Source of the DNA: Laspinema sp963821735
Lineage (GTDB): Bacteria; Cyanobacteriota; Cyanobacteriia; Cyanobacteriales; Laspinemataceae
Length of the DNA stretch: 64,000 nucleotides
NCBI GenBank assembly: GCA_963821735.1
Contig: CAWGFK010000070.1
Coordinates: forward strand, 558,001 to 622,000
Direction: 5' to 3'
Positions within the stretch are counted from its first letter, which is position 1, and each line of letters starts with the position of its first letter. The position numbers and the translations under genes are program-made. Positions 1 through 9,782 of this stretch are shown in pieces. The notes below the pieces were generated by a model that saw nothing but the letters and a program-made list of their open reading frames with translations, was not told the origin of the DNA and did not search any database.

Positions 1-378
1 CAAAGTGGATTAGAAACCGGAGATATCTTGTATCGGGGGCTATGCACTGTGGATGTATTGCGTCCATTCCTACTAGGCAGGGGAAGAATTGCTTCAGGTC
101 AACGTTGAAGAATATTCTAAATATAGCGATGAACTCATCAAATTAAAGCAAGCAGTATCGTTACGGTGGATGGAATCGTTCCGACAAGCGGTCTTTAAAC
201 TGTTAACGGCAACTGAAGAACCCTGGACACTCAATGGTGATACATTTGATGAATCGAAGTCAACTGTCATCTTATCGACAAGCAGGGGATAGAATTGCAC
301 TTTGTTTAGTTATTTAAACAAAATCATGTTGTGCTATCTGTTTGAACGAGTTACCAGAAGCGGCTGAAAATGTAGCAC
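1..378 (+). pseudogene. Frame-disrupted upstream part of a giant kinase/ATPase-type signalling gene
   Basis: This stretch encodes pieces of the helical-repeat region that lies between the ATPase and GAF domains in giant cyanobacterial Ser/Thr kinase-ATPase proteins. Frame 1 at the left edge begins QSGLETGD, matching the same words in the intact protein at 22703-28108. The match then moves to frame 2 (about 89-290, with EEPWTLNG against SDVPWKLQG). It returns to frame 1 near 300-340 (FSYLNKIMLCYLF), goes to frame 3 (NELPEAAENVAL) and re-enters frame 1 at about 379. At least four shifts therefore occur within 380 bp. The 5' part, expected to carry the kinase and ATPase domains, lies outside the window. 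It could be a decayed gene or a poorly sequenced contig end. Homology is clear; the cause of the shifts is inference. Confidence 0.7.
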
Positions 379-2256
379 TTGGGAGAAGAGTATATGGGAA
401 TGGCGATCGCCATGATACGGCCCCTCTACTTCAATTTCTACGATTCCCTCACCCACCTCGCCCTCTATCCCGACGCCCCCGAACCCGAACAACAGCGCAT
501 CCTAGAAAAAGTCACCGCCAACCAGGAAAAAATGCAACTGTGGGCGCAACACGCCCCCATGAACTACCTGCATAAATATTATCTCGTCGAAGCCGAACGC
601 GCCCGAGTCTTGTGCAACCCCTCCGATGCGCGAGACTACTACGATCGCGCCATCAGCCTCGCCAAAGAACACGAATATCTCAACGAAGAAGCCCTCGCCT
701 ACGAACTCGCCGCCCGTTTCTACATCGCGCGCAACATCCCTCACTTAGCCCGCTTCTACCTGGTTGAAGCCCACTATGCCTATCAACGCTGGGGGGCCAC
801 TGCCAAAGTCCAACACCTAGAAACCCGCTATCCCCAACTCATTGAGTTAAGAACCTCCACCGGCAGTAAACTCTCCACCACCTCCACCAGTGGCAGCAGT
901 TCCGGGGAAACCCTGGATATCGCCACGGTGCTTAAAGCCTCCCAAGCCATAAGCAGCGAAATTCAACTCAATAAACTCCTCGCCCAACTTCTGACTCTCG
1001 CCATAGAAAACGCCGGGGCACAAAAAGGGGTGCTGATTTTATCTGACAACAGGCAACTTAAAATCGAAGCCGCCAAACTCCCCAATGAGCGAAGTCCAAA
1101 TCCTGGAATCCCTCCCCCTAGAAAGCCGGCAACTTTGTCCCTCCAGCCATCATTAACTATGTCGCCCGCACCCAAGAGAATGTCATCCTCGCCAACGCCA
1201 CCGAAGAGGGAATTTTCACCTCAGAACCTTATATTCTCCAACAGCAAACTCAAGTCCCTTCTTTGTGCCCCCATCGTCAACCAAGGCAAACTCATCGGCA
1301 TTCTTTACCTAGAAAATAACTTAGCAACTGGCGCATTTACCCAAGAACGCATCGAACTGTTACAAGTCATCTCCGCCCAAGCCGCAATTTCCCTAGAAAA
1401 TGCCCAACTGTATCGCACCTTAGAAGATAAAGTCATCGAACGCACCGCCCAACTCGCGGAAGCGAACGAAGAAATCAGCGCCCTGAATGAACTGCTCAAA
1501 TCCGACAACCTGCGGATGAGTGCGGAACTGGATGTCACCCGCCAATTGCAACAAAAAATGTTGCCGAACCCCGAAGAATTGCAGGCGATTCCTGGGTTAG
1601 AAATTGCTGGATTTATGGAACCGGCTGATGAAATTGGGGGAGATTATTATGATGTTCTCAACCATGAGGGACATATCAAAATCGGGATTGGGGATGTCAC
1701 GGGACATGGATTAGAAGCAGGAATGGTGATGGTGATGGTCCAAACCGCTGTGCGGACTTTGTTGGTGAATGATGAGAAAGATTATGTGAAGTTTTTGAAT
1801 ACCATCAACCGGATGATTCATGATAACGTGCAGCGGATGCGGACGGATAAGAATTTGACTTTAGCGTTACTGGATTATGCCGATCGCGTGTTGCGGATTA
1901 CGGGACAACATGAGGAGGTTTTGGTCGTCCGAGGAACGGGAGAAATTGAGCGACTGGATACGGTTGATTTAGGATTTCCTGTGGGGTTAGAGTTGGATAT
2001 TTCTGATTTTATTACTCAGGCGGAAGTGGAGTTAAATCCTGGGGATGGGGTAGTGCTTTATACCGATGGGATACCGGAGGCGGAAAATATGGCGGGAGAG
2101 TTTTATGGGATGGACCGATTGTGTGCGGTGGTGTCGCAGTATTGGCAGGAGTCGGCAGAGGCGATTCGAGAAGGGGTGATTCAGGATGTGCGAACGTTTA
2201 TTGGGGAACAGAAGGTGTTTGATGATATTACTTTGGTGGTGATGAAGCAGCGGTGA
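379..2256 (+). CDS. GAF domain / SpoIIE-type PP2C protein phosphatase, C-terminal part of a larger frameshifted gene
   Basis: The reading frame gives 625 residues from a TTG codon, but this is not a true start because homology runs on upstream in other frames. About residues 10-160 are TPR-like helical repeats (FYDSLTHLALYPDAP, YYLVEAERARVL). Residues 180-355 form a GAF domain ending LLQVISAQAAISLENAQLY, followed by a coiled coil. About 400-625 is a SpoIIE/RsbU-type phosphatase with the metal-binding words EIGGDYYD, GDVTGHGLEAG and YTDGIPEA. The expected role is dephosphorylation of an anti-sigma antagonist-like Ser/Thr phosphoprotein under GAF control. Between about 1085 and 1255 the GAF domain reads out of frame: the native sequence (SLPLESRQLCP, then PPAIINYVARTQENVILAN) lies in frames 2 and 3. 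That implies three same-direction one-base shifts that restore the frame. The gene converges on cheB. Confidence 0.8.
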   Translation: MGEEYMGMAIAMIRPLYFNFYDSLTHLALYPDAPEPEQQRILEKVTANQEKMQLWAQHAPMNYLHKYYLVEAERARVLCNPSDARDYYDRAISLAKEHEYLNEEALAYELAARFYIARNIPHLARFYLVEAHYAYQRWGATAKVQHLETRYPQLIELRTSTGSKLSTTSTSGSSSGETLDIATVLKASQAISSEIQLNKLLAQLLTLAIENAGAQKGVLILSDNRQLKIEAAKLPNERSPNPGIPPPRKPATLSLQPSLTMSPAPKRMSSSPTPPKREFSPQNLIFSNSKLKSLLCAPIVNQGKLIGILYLENNLATGAFTQERIELLQVISAQAAISLENAQLYRTLEDKVIERTAQLAEANEEISALNELLKSDNLRMSAELDVTRQLQQKMLPNPEELQAIPGLEIAGFMEPADEIGGDYYDVLNHEGHIKIGIGDVTGHGLEAGMVMVMVQTAVRTLLVNDEKDYVKFLNTINRMIHDNVQRMRTDKNLTLALLDYADRVLRITGQHEEVLVVRGTGEIERLDTVDLGFPVGLELDISDFITQAEVELNPGDGVVLYTDGIPEAENMAGEFYGMDRLCAVVSQYWQESAEAIREGVIQDVRTFIGEQKVFDDITLVVMKQR

Positions 2257-2289
2257 TGGGGGGAAGGGTCCTTGGTCCTTGGTCATTCT

Positions 2290-2522
2290 CCGGTCCCCTC
2301 CCCTTGGCAAGGGGAGGGTTAGGGTGGGGTTCTTCGTGAGGAGGCGATCGCCTCCTCACCCACTCTTTCCGGCTTAAGCACCTGTATGGAGCCGAGTGCC
2401 AACCTCTTTCTTACGGGTGGCGATCGCAATGTCGCCGCCGACACCCTCTACCGATTCATTCTTCCTGACGTGGCAAAGAGGACCCCACCCTAACCCTCCC
2501 CTTGCCAAGGGGAGGGGACCGG
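2290..2522. repeat. Inverted-repeat element with 41-bp perfect arms between convergent genes
   Basis: The left arm at 2290-2330 and the right arm at 2482-2522 are perfect reverse complements over 41 bases. Each arm contains the smaller palindrome CTCCCCTTGGCAAGGGGAG. About 150 bp lie between the arms, with no convincing gene. It sits between the convergent phosphatase gene and cheB, so it may also act as a transcription barrier. The arm-core-arm layout suggests a MITE-like element. Confidence 0.75.
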
Positions 2523-2597
2523 AAGTGAGCTTAAATTTGAGGGAAATCACTATCACTTTACCATTGGTCCCGATCGCCTTCTATCAAGTGAGAATGG

Positions 2598-3800
2598 CTA
2601 ATGCCGACTGCTCATTAGGCGATGGAGGAGCAGGGGAGCAATCTCCGTAATCGGGAGAATATACTGCGCCGCACTTAAGGCGATCGCCTCTCGGGGCATT
2701 CCAAATACCACAGAACTGGCCTCATTTTGAGCAATGGTAATCCCCCCCTGCTTGAACAGTTCTAACATCCCATCCGCCCCATCGCGACCCATCCCCGTGA
2801 GCAAAATACCCAATGCTGTACGGCGATAAAACTTCGCCACCGCATTAAACGTCACCGTCACCGAAGGGCGATGTCCCGAAACCGGCTCCATACTCGAATA
2901 CAGAAACCGACCTTGATTGTCAAACTCTAAATGCTTTTGTTCCGGGGGAAAATAAATAATTCCCGGTTCGGGTCGTTCTCCTGCTGGGGCAATTTTCACC
3001 GGCAAGTGACATTCCGAACCCAACCAATCCACCAACCCCTTCAAAAATCCCTCACTAATATGTTGCACACAAATCACCGGCACCGGAAACTTGGGAGGCA
3101 GTTGAGACAAAATCGTATGTAACGCTTGAGGTCCTCCCGTCGAAGCCCCGATCGCCACAATTTTCACCCCCCGAAATGAACTCAACCCGGTCACATCTGG
3201 ACTCGCAGGCGCAGAGGGATAACGAGGAGTCGGGGTGTAAGACGAGGGAATTTTCACCGTTTGAATCACCGGATCAACCCGCTTCTGTTCCGGAATGAGG
3301 ACTTTTCCCGGAGTTCTAGGAGGAACAACCCCAGGAGAAACTCGCTGCGTCTCCCGATTTATAGCACCCCGGCGATGCAACGTAAACACCGTCACCCCAG
3401 ATAACACCTTAATCTTAGAAATCAACTCATGACGAATCGCCTCAAAATTCCCCATCACCCCCTGGCGCGGCTTGGGAAACACATCCACCGCCCCTGCCTT
3501 AAGCAAATTAAATACGGTGTGAGTATCCTCCGCTTGAACCGAAGAACTCACCACCAAAATGGGACAAGGGAACTTTGCCATCACTTCTTTGGTAAACTCC
3601 AACCCGTCCATTTTGGGCATATGGAGGTCAGTACAAATCACATGGGGATGAACCTTGGGAATCAACTCCAACCCTTCAATTCCCGTCCCGGCGGTCCCCA
3701 CAATTTCAATCTCCGGAGTTGATCCCAACAGGCGCTTAAAAATCATCAACGCCACGGGAGAATCCTCCACCAACAAAACTCGAATCGGCTTTTTGTTCAT
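2598..3800 (-). CDS. cheB: CheB, chemotaxis response regulator protein-glutamate methylesterase
   Basis: This 400-residue protein has the canonical CheB architecture. Residues 5-125 are a receiver domain with phospho-acceptor D58 (ICTDLHMPKMDGLEF). A proline-rich linker follows at about 145-210, and residues 211-397 are the methylesterase domain. The catalytic triad is visible as S220 (AIGASTGGP), H247 (CVQHISEG) and D340 (LTGMGRDGADG). It removes methyl groups from, or deamidates, glutamates of chemoreceptors in the cytoplasm when phosphorylated by CheA. The gene lies about 80-100 bp downstream of the CheA hybrid on the same strand and is probably co-transcribed with it. ATG is preceded on the minus strand by an A/G-rich stretch. 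Family assignment is secure; the behaviour controlled (gliding or phototaxis) is not visible. Confidence 0.95.
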   Translation of the reverse strand: MNKKPIRVLLVEDSPVALMIFKRLLGSTPEIEIVGTAGTGIEGLELIPKVHPHVICTDLHMPKMDGLEFTKEVMAKFPCPILVVSSSVQAEDTHTVFNLLKAGAVDVFPKPRQGVMGNFEAIRHELISKIKVLSGVTVFTLHRRGAINRETQRVSPGVVPPRTPGKVLIPEQKRVDPVIQTVKIPSSYTPTPRYPSAPASPDVTGLSSFRGVKIVAIGASTGGPQALHTILSQLPPKFPVPVICVQHISEGFLKGLVDWLGSECHLPVKIAPAGERPEPGIIYFPPEQKHLEFDNQGRFLYSSMEPVSGHRPSVTVTFNAVAKFYRRTALGILLTGMGRDGADGMLELFKQGGITIAQNEASSVVFGMPREAIALSAAQYILPITEIAPLLLHRLMSSRH

Positions 3801-3879
3801 AGTTTACTCTGGCTGCTGCTTACCCTCGGACCCCTCACCCGGGTTCAGTTCGGGACCTGTTTCTCCCTCCATAGCGCGT

Positions 3880-6512
3880 CTAAATCAGCCGTTTGAGCGT
3901 TTCTAATAACACCTGTTGATTGAAACTGCTTTTGGGAATGTAGGAATTGGCCCCGGCTTCGGCACCCGGCGTTTATCATCATCACTGGCGAGGGAGGTTA
4001 CCAGAATAATCGGCAATTCAGAATATTCCTTATGCTGACGAATTTTGGTGACTAACCCTAAACCATCCAAATTAGGCATTTGGACATCGGAGATCACCGC
4101 ATCAAAGTCGCGAGTTCTCAGTTTATTGTATCCATCCAAACCATCCACAGCGGTGACGACCTCATATCCCGCATTTTCGAGAATGCGTTTTTCTTGGGTG
4201 CGCGTGGCGATCGAGTCTTCCACGAGCAAGACTAATAATTTGCGATCGCTCTCGGGCTGCGGTTTCGAGGGAACAATGGATTTTCCCGGCTTTCGCACGG
4301 ACTTGAGCAAGTCATGAGGGTTTAACACCATACAGACTTCCCCGGTGCCCAAAATCGTGGCTCCCGCCACATTCCGGACCCGTTTGAGCAGTTTGCTTTG
4401 GGGTTTGAGCACCACATCTTGCTCATCCACCAAGGCATCCACCAAAAGTCCGAGGCGTTCTTCCCCCACTTGCAGAATAATGCAAGGCAAACTCGAAGTA
4501 TTCATGCTTTTTGAAGAATTGAGAATGCCTCGCGGGGGCAATTCCAGCAAATCGGCGAGTTTGACCACGGAAACGGGTTGTCCCTCTAAAATCATCGTTT
4601 CCCGTCCTTCTAGGGCAAAAATATCGCTCTCCGGGACCAACCGAGCCAGTTGCACAAACTCCACCGGCAGGGCGTAGGCAATCCCCTCTACCTCAACCAG
4701 GAGAACATGAGCGGTGGCGAGGGTGGTGCCCAGAGATAAGCGCAGGGTAGTGCCCACTCCCGGGGTAGAGTCAATGTGAATACTGCCTTTGAGCCGTTCG
4801 ACGTTGGTGCGAACCACATCCAGCCCTACCCCTCGCCCGGACACCTCGGTGACGAAGGTCCGGGTGGAGAATCCCGGGGTGAAAATGAGGCTATGGATTT
4901 GGTGGGGGGTCATGGCGGCGAGTTCTTCTTCGCGGCAGATTCCCCGTTTGAGGGCAGTTTGTTTAATTTTTTCCAGGTCGAGTCCGCGCCCATCATCGCG
5001 GATTTCGATGATGATGTTGTTGGCGGTTTGGTAGCCTTTGAGGACAATGGTGGCTTTGGGGGGTTTGCCTTTTTGTTGGCGATCGCCGGGGGTTTCGATG
5101 CCGTGGTCGATCGCATTGCGGATGATATGCATCAAGGGGTCTTTCATTTCTTCCAGGATCCGCTTATCAGCGCGGGTCTCTCCCCCTTCAATCAGCAGTT
5201 CCACTTGCTTGCCTTCTTGTTTGGCTAAATCTCGCACCATCCGAGGAAACAGGGTAAAGATGGTGGATAAGGGAAGCAGGCGCAAGGTGCGGATGCCTTC
5301 TTCGAGTTCATCGGCAATGGTATCGAGGCGGGCGTTATCTTCATAAACTGAATTTCTGAGGCGGTTGACAATTTGGCCGAGGCGTTCGAGTCGGTCTTCT
5401 GTACGATGATGAAAGCTTTGCAATCGGTCTAAGGAGCCATTGCGGTTGCCCCGCATGACTTCTTCTAGGGCAAAGCGATTGACAAAGCTATCGCGACTCC
5501 ATTCTTCCCAGAGGGTGACAATTTCTTCGACTTCCGAGAGGCGATGTGCGATCCGGATTTTGCTGACGGTGAGTTCCCCGGTTTGGGTCATCAGACTGTC
5601 CAGATTGCGGGTTTCGACTCGAATGGTATCGATCCGGTAGTTGCTGCTGCCGGTTGGTGTGGGGGTGACAGGGACGACGGGTAGGACTGGGGTTTTACCC
5701 GGGCTGGAATCTCGGCCCCGATCGCCTCCTGGAGGGGGTGCGCTACTGCCGAGGGGTTTAGAAATCTCCGGAATTGGAGATTTTTGAGCCAAATTATGTC
5801 CATTGACCGTGGCGCTGACTGTGGCTGGGGAACGGGTGGGGACTTCTACCGGGGAGATGACCTCTAGTATTTCCGGGCTGGCTTCCTCGGGGGCTTCCTC
5901 CGGGTCTAGGTCGCGCTGTTCTTCGGCTTCCTCGTCGGGTTCTGTCCCTGCTGTCTCCGTTACCGCCTCTACTGGGTCTAAGGTCTCTTGCGGACGGTCT
6001 CTCTGTTGAGGGGGGAGTTTTTCTCTGGGTGGGGACTTTTGGGTTTCCTGGGGTTGTTGTGGCGCGCTGGTCGTTTCGCCCTCCTTGCTGTCGGAGGCTG
6101 CACCCATCAAATAGGCGAGGACGTAAAAGGTATTAACTCCAGCATCTTCCCCGGTGACGGATTCTTGAACGAGTTTGGAGATCGCATCTAAGCCATGATA
6201 AAGGCGATCGCACAATTCTGGGGTTAAGGCGGTTTCTTTGCGCTTGACCGTTCCCAACAGATGTTCCCATTGATGTGCCAGGGTGGCAATATCTTTCACC
6301 CCCAACATTCCCGCATCCCCTTTCAGACTATGGGCTTCTCGCATCAATTCTTCGAGTTTCCCCAAGTCATCGGGCTGCTGTTCTAGGTGCAATAATCCTT
6401 CGTTGAGTTTTTGCAGGTGTTCTTCACTGGCTACTTTGAATGTAATTCTCAGTTCTTCATCGTCGATCATCATGGTTTTAGTTTCTCCGAAGTCAGATCT
6501 AGGGATTTCCAT
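3880..6512 (-). CDS. cheA: CheA-type hybrid histidine kinase (HPt-kinase-CheW-REC), C-terminus frameshifted
   Basis: About 877 residues once the frame is restored. An N-terminal HPt domain carries phospho-histidine H61 (REAHSLKGDAG). A long acidic and proline-rich linker (about 150-280) precedes the P3 dimerisation helices. The CheA ATPase follows with the N-box HIIRNAIDHGIE and the G-box words DDGRGLD and GRGVGLDVV. Then come a CheW-like coupling domain and a C-terminal receiver with VISDVQMPNLDGLG. The kinase should receive MCP signals and phosphorylate CheB and its own receiver. In the raw frame the last residues are wrong and the ORF ends at 3903. Restoring one G in the GGG run near 3970 gives a receiver ending LLETLKRLI with the stop at 3880-3882. 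The receptors at 7837-11108 lie upstream on the same strand. CheW and CheR genes are not seen here. Confidence 0.93.
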
Positions 6513-7227
6513 AGGGACAATTTCCCCTACCTTGAAGATTCCCCTTTTTTACTCAAATTTACCCCGGTTCTGCTGGGCCTGCTTCCGGAGGTGATCGACT
6601 CTCTTTTGGATGGGTTTAAGTTTTTAAATCCAGGCCCAAAGCTCTCCAAATTTATTGGGATTTTCATAAGCTCATCTGCGGTTTGGGCAAATTCCTAAAG
6701 GCCAATCTTTTTAGGGGGTGAAATAGGCAATTTTTTTTACACATTTCATTCCCGGGTTTTTCCTGCAACTGAGGGTGAACAGCAACGTTCACCGGATTAT
6801 TTTCACCCTGATTTTCTGGTCAGTTAACTAACTGCTTGTTGAGGAGAGACCTCCGTTGAGGAGCAGTGATGAGCCAAACCCCGAGGCGATCGCCGGCTGG
6901 ATTCCTCAACCGCTTGCTCGATGAAGAGTCACCGATTCAGACTAGAAACCCAACCCCCAGGAGTTTTCCATCCCTGAATCTAGGGAGAGTGGGGCTGAAT
7001 TCCCCCAGGTTCCGGCGCTTTTTCAGGCCCCGGTCTGGGTCTGGGGACTGTCTCTACCTCTGGGCCTAATCGAAACGGCTGCGATATGTTGGCCTGTTGC
7101 AATTTTCGCATAATTTGCGGACAAAGGCAAGGGAAAGCACCCCCGATGGATGCCTGATTTCCCCCTGGATAACCGGATTGAGGATGATTCAGCCGAAATT
7201 TCAGATCCCGACCTGACGAGTTCCCCT
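6513..7227. other. Intergenic region upstream of the cheA hybrid
   Basis: About 700 bp without a credible gene. The short open frame at 6866-7069 is low-complexity and Arg/Pro rich, with no ribosome-binding site or family resemblance. The region should hold the cheA promoter, but I cannot place it with confidence. Confidence 0.5.
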
Positions 7228-7775
7228 GATACGGAATCCGGTTGTGATAGGTTGTAAAAACGAGCCTCGTCAAGGTGTATTTGTAGGGGTTTGGTCTCCA
7301 AACCCTCAAGGTGCATTTGTAGGGGTTTGGTCTCCAAACCCTCAAGGTGCATTTGTAGGGGTTTGGTCTCCAAACCCTCAAGGTGGTAAATGGAATCCTG
7401 CCTCATCCGGGTTTCTTGTAGGGGCGTATTGCATACGCCCTCTTGATCCGTTAATGGAATCCCGCCGCATCCGGAGTTTCTTGTAGGGGCGTATTGCATA
7501 CATGATAAGGAATTCGGTTGTTAAAGGTCTATAAAAACCCACACCCTCAAGGGTGGGGTTACACAGACAAAGCCTGCCTACGCAGGCTCAAGAGTAAAAT
7601 AGGTCTTTCAGAACCGGATTTGGTATGAGAGGGCGTATGCAATACGCCCCTACAAATACACCTTGACAGGGCTAGTTGTAAAAACCCGCAGGCTGTAGCC
7701 CGGAGGCTATATAGACAAAGCCTGCCTACGCTTCGCTACCCGGAAAAACCGACTTGAGACAACTGGATTGGGTCT
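7228..7775. mobile_element. Nested non-autonomous elements: a CTAG-TIR MITE inserted in an ATAC-TIR repeat element
   Basis: The outer element starts GATACGGAATCCGGTTGT at 7228 and ends ACTGGATTGGGTCT near 7775. It is interrupted after TTGTAAAAAC by a second element at 7262-7675, and TTGTAAAAAC is repeated immediately after it (7252-7261 and 7676-7685). The inserted element has a slightly degenerate left end (GAGCCTCGTCAAGGTG) and a perfect right end CACCTTGACAGGGCTAG. A third element of the outer family (about 7507-7629) is nested inside that one, splitting a GTATTGCATACGCCC palindrome. An uninterrupted relative of the outer element lies at 63783-63927 and reads straight through the insertion point. 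No transposase is encoded. Open frames across this region are repeat artefacts. Confidence 0.8.
7275..7382. repeat. Three tandem 36-bp units with a GGGTTTGG/CCAAACCC palindrome
   Basis: Units at 7275-7310, 7311-7346 and 7347-7382 are identical apart from one T/C difference. Each contains GGGTTTGGTCTCCAAACCC, a hairpin with an 8-bp stem. Because 36 is a multiple of three, the array gives spurious repetitive open frames on both strands. It forms the left interior of the inserted CTAG-type element. Confidence 0.85.
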
Positions 7776-7836
7776 GAGATCTCCTGGGGAGAGAACAGCC
7801 CGGGTTGGTGAATTCCCCAGAACTAGAATAGAATGC

Positions 7837-9315
7837 TCAGACCATTTCTTTGAGGTCGAGGGCGGCTTGATTGAGTTTTTCAGTGCCAACTTTGGCCTGG
7901 GAAATGCTGTTAACGGTTTCTGATGCAATTCTATTCAGAGCATTCATCGCTTCAAAAACCTGCTGAATGGCGATCGCCTGTTGTTGGGCGGTTAATGAAA
8001 TTTGTTGGGTATTGTTAACAATTTCATCAATTGCGTCCACCACGACTTCGACGGTTTTTGTCCCTTCTTCGGTGACTTGAACCGTCAAGGAAGTGGCTGA
8101 TTGAATTTCTTTAACCAGAGAATTAATGCGATCGGCACAGCGGCCACTATGGTCCGCCAATTTGCGAATTTCCGTGGCAACGACTCCAAATCCTTTCCCG
8201 GCTTCACCGGCGCGAACGGCTTCCACGGAAGCATTCAGGGCTAACATATTAGTCTGATTGGCGATATTGCTCACGTTACTGGCAATTTCATCAATTTGGG
8301 ACAGTTGCTGGGTGAGTTGTTCGATGCGCTTGGCAATCTGATGGACGGTTTCTTTTAAGCTGGTATTTTGGTGTCCGATATGGCGATCGCGCGATGGGAT
8401 GCTGGAGTAGCTGGGACTCATCCGATAGGACGGATGCACCGGCAGTTGATGATGGTTGGAGGAATCCACTAAGTTTAAGACCAGAATCGCATTAGCCGCA
8501 GCCGATTCGGCTTGTTCAGCAGTGGCTTGGGAAGATGCATTCAACTCCTCCATTGAGGTTGTTGTTTGGTTGACGGAGGTGGCTTGAGCGTTTGTGGACG
8601 TTTCCTGATGAGCGAAGGTGGCGGCAAATTCTGTAGATGAAGTCGCCACTTCATGAATGGCACGTTCGATGCGATCGCGGATGCTAGAGGCAAGTTTTGC
8701 ACCAATGGCGATCGTCATCAACCCCACGATCGCACTTCCCCATCCGGCAATAGCAAGGGACAAATTTAACGCCGCTTTTGCTTGGACTTTTCTAACCGCT
8801 AAGGTCTCTCGTTCTTGTTCGACAAAGGCATTATAAATCGACTCCATCTCCCGAACAATATTGCTACTTTGGTCGCTGGAAAATAAGGCGGTGGCTTCCT
8901 CCATCTGACCCGTTTGTGCCAGTTGGAGCATTTGCAGATCAACTTGTCGCAGTTGAGTTCCCAACTGACTGTACTCCTCAAACCGCTGCTGTTGTACGGG
9001 GTCCTCCAGTTGAGCAATTTTTGGCTCTAAGCTATTAATTAGCTGACGATAAGACTCGCTACCTGTCTCAAATCCTTGGCGATGGCGATCTTTGAGATTC
9101 ACCAAATATCCTCGGGTTGAGCGTTCCATGCGAATCGCGTGCAGGGTAGCTTCTGCCAACTGATCAATGACTTCTGATGAAAACCCAATCTGTTCGTCGA
9201 GGTGATCGACTTTTCTAACGTTTGAAACAATCAGGGTAGCCAGTACACCGGACACTAACAATGGGATAATAATGCAGGCGAGAATTCTTCCCCTCAGTTT
9301 TAAGCTGTCCAACAT
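7837..9315 (-). CDS. Methyl-accepting chemotaxis protein with CHASE3-like sensor domain
   Basis: About 492 residues from ATG at 9315; a longer frame reaches 9348, but MLDSLKLRGRIL aligns with the start of the neighbouring receptor, so the later ATG is preferred. A membrane segment at about 10-30 is followed by a periplasmic helical domain of CHASE3/four-helix type with the word ERSTRGYLV. A second membrane segment lies near residues 190-215. The cytoplasmic signalling domain has the conserved hairpin tip IANQTNMLALNASVEAVRAG that contacts CheA/CheW. No full HAMP domain is obvious after the second membrane segment. A linker containing SNHHQLPVHPSYRMSPSYS interrupts the coiled coil. It should relay an unidentified signal to the CheA hybrid encoded downstream on the same strand. 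Confidence 0.9.
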   Translation of the reverse strand: MLDSLKLRGRILACIIIPLLVSGVLATLIVSNVRKVDHLDEQIGFSSEVIDQLAEATLHAIRMERSTRGYLVNLKDRHRQGFETGSESYRQLINSLEPKIAQLEDPVQQQRFEEYSQLGTQLRQVDLQMLQLAQTGQMEEATALFSSDQSSNIVREMESIYNAFVEQERETLAVRKVQAKAALNLSLAIAGWGSAIVGLMTIAIGAKLASSIRDRIERAIHEVATSSTEFAATFAHQETSTNAQATSVNQTTTSMEELNASSQATAEQAESAAANAILVLNLVDSSNHHQLPVHPSYRMSPSYSSIPSRDRHIGHQNTSLKETVHQIAKRIEQLTQQLSQIDEIASNVSNIANQTNMLALNASVEAVRAGEAGKGFGVVATEIRKLADHSGRCADRINSLVKEIQSATSLTVQVTEEGTKTVEVVVDAIDEIVNNTQQISLTAQQQAIAIQQVFEAMNALNRIASETVNSISQAKVGTEKLNQAALDLKEMV

Positions 9316-9782
9316 AATCAGATGATGACTCCTTAAATTTGACCTCAACCCACCGATTTAAACCGGGTTTAGTGCAGCCCTGAGTGGCTTACCTCAACAA
9401 TTTTGATGAGATTTCCTAAAGGGAGGTGCGTAAACTCAGAATCAATCGATTCTGATGATTGACTGTCCCATTGGTTATATTGTTGTTCCCGCTTGCACCT
9501 TATCCTAAACTTAGGACTTACGCATCCACGCTAGAGTTGGGTGCTTTTCCTCCGCAGAAAGCCCCTACATCTGACTCACTATAGACTCCCTGGGTCAGTC
9601 CTAGCTGTATTGAGGCTATCTTTTGAACAGGAGTGATGCACAACAACCGGGTTTTGACAAGAATGGGTAGGGTTCCCAACTTAGATATCTACCGGACTGA
9701 CTATAGCGCATCTAAATCATGAAAGGCCGTAGGATGCAGGAGTGGGAGCAAGATGCTCCCGCTCTTTGAGGGATTCTCACGC
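9316..9782. other. Spacer between two MCP genes with a 10-bp hairpin
   Basis: About 470 bp with no gene. A hairpin at 9741-9763 (AGTGGGAGCA, loop AGA, TGCTCCCGCT) lies just after the stop of the upstream MCP on the minus strand. It lacks a following T-run, so it is either a weak terminator or a dispersed repeat; similar GAGCATCTTGCTCCC words occur near 38095. A copy of the TTAGGACTTACGCA motif seen beside the palindrome at 60816 lies near 9512. Confidence 0.5.

Noticed and set aside
4776..5228. Long antisense frame inside the cheA gene (150 codons), and similar frames antisense to the second MCP and the hemerythrin-like gene
   Set aside because: These are shadows of strongly coding strands with codon bias. 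They have no ribosome-binding site and no domain content.
6866..7069. 67-codon plus-strand frame
   Set aside because: Low-complexity Arg/Pro composition, with no start signal and no similarity.
7023..7499. Long open frames through 7023-7499 on the minus strand and 7244-7486 on the plus strand with repeated peptides (EGLETKPLQMH and GVWSPNPQGAF)
   Set aside because: They are translations of 36-bp repeats, where the period is a multiple of three. No ribosome-binding site or family.
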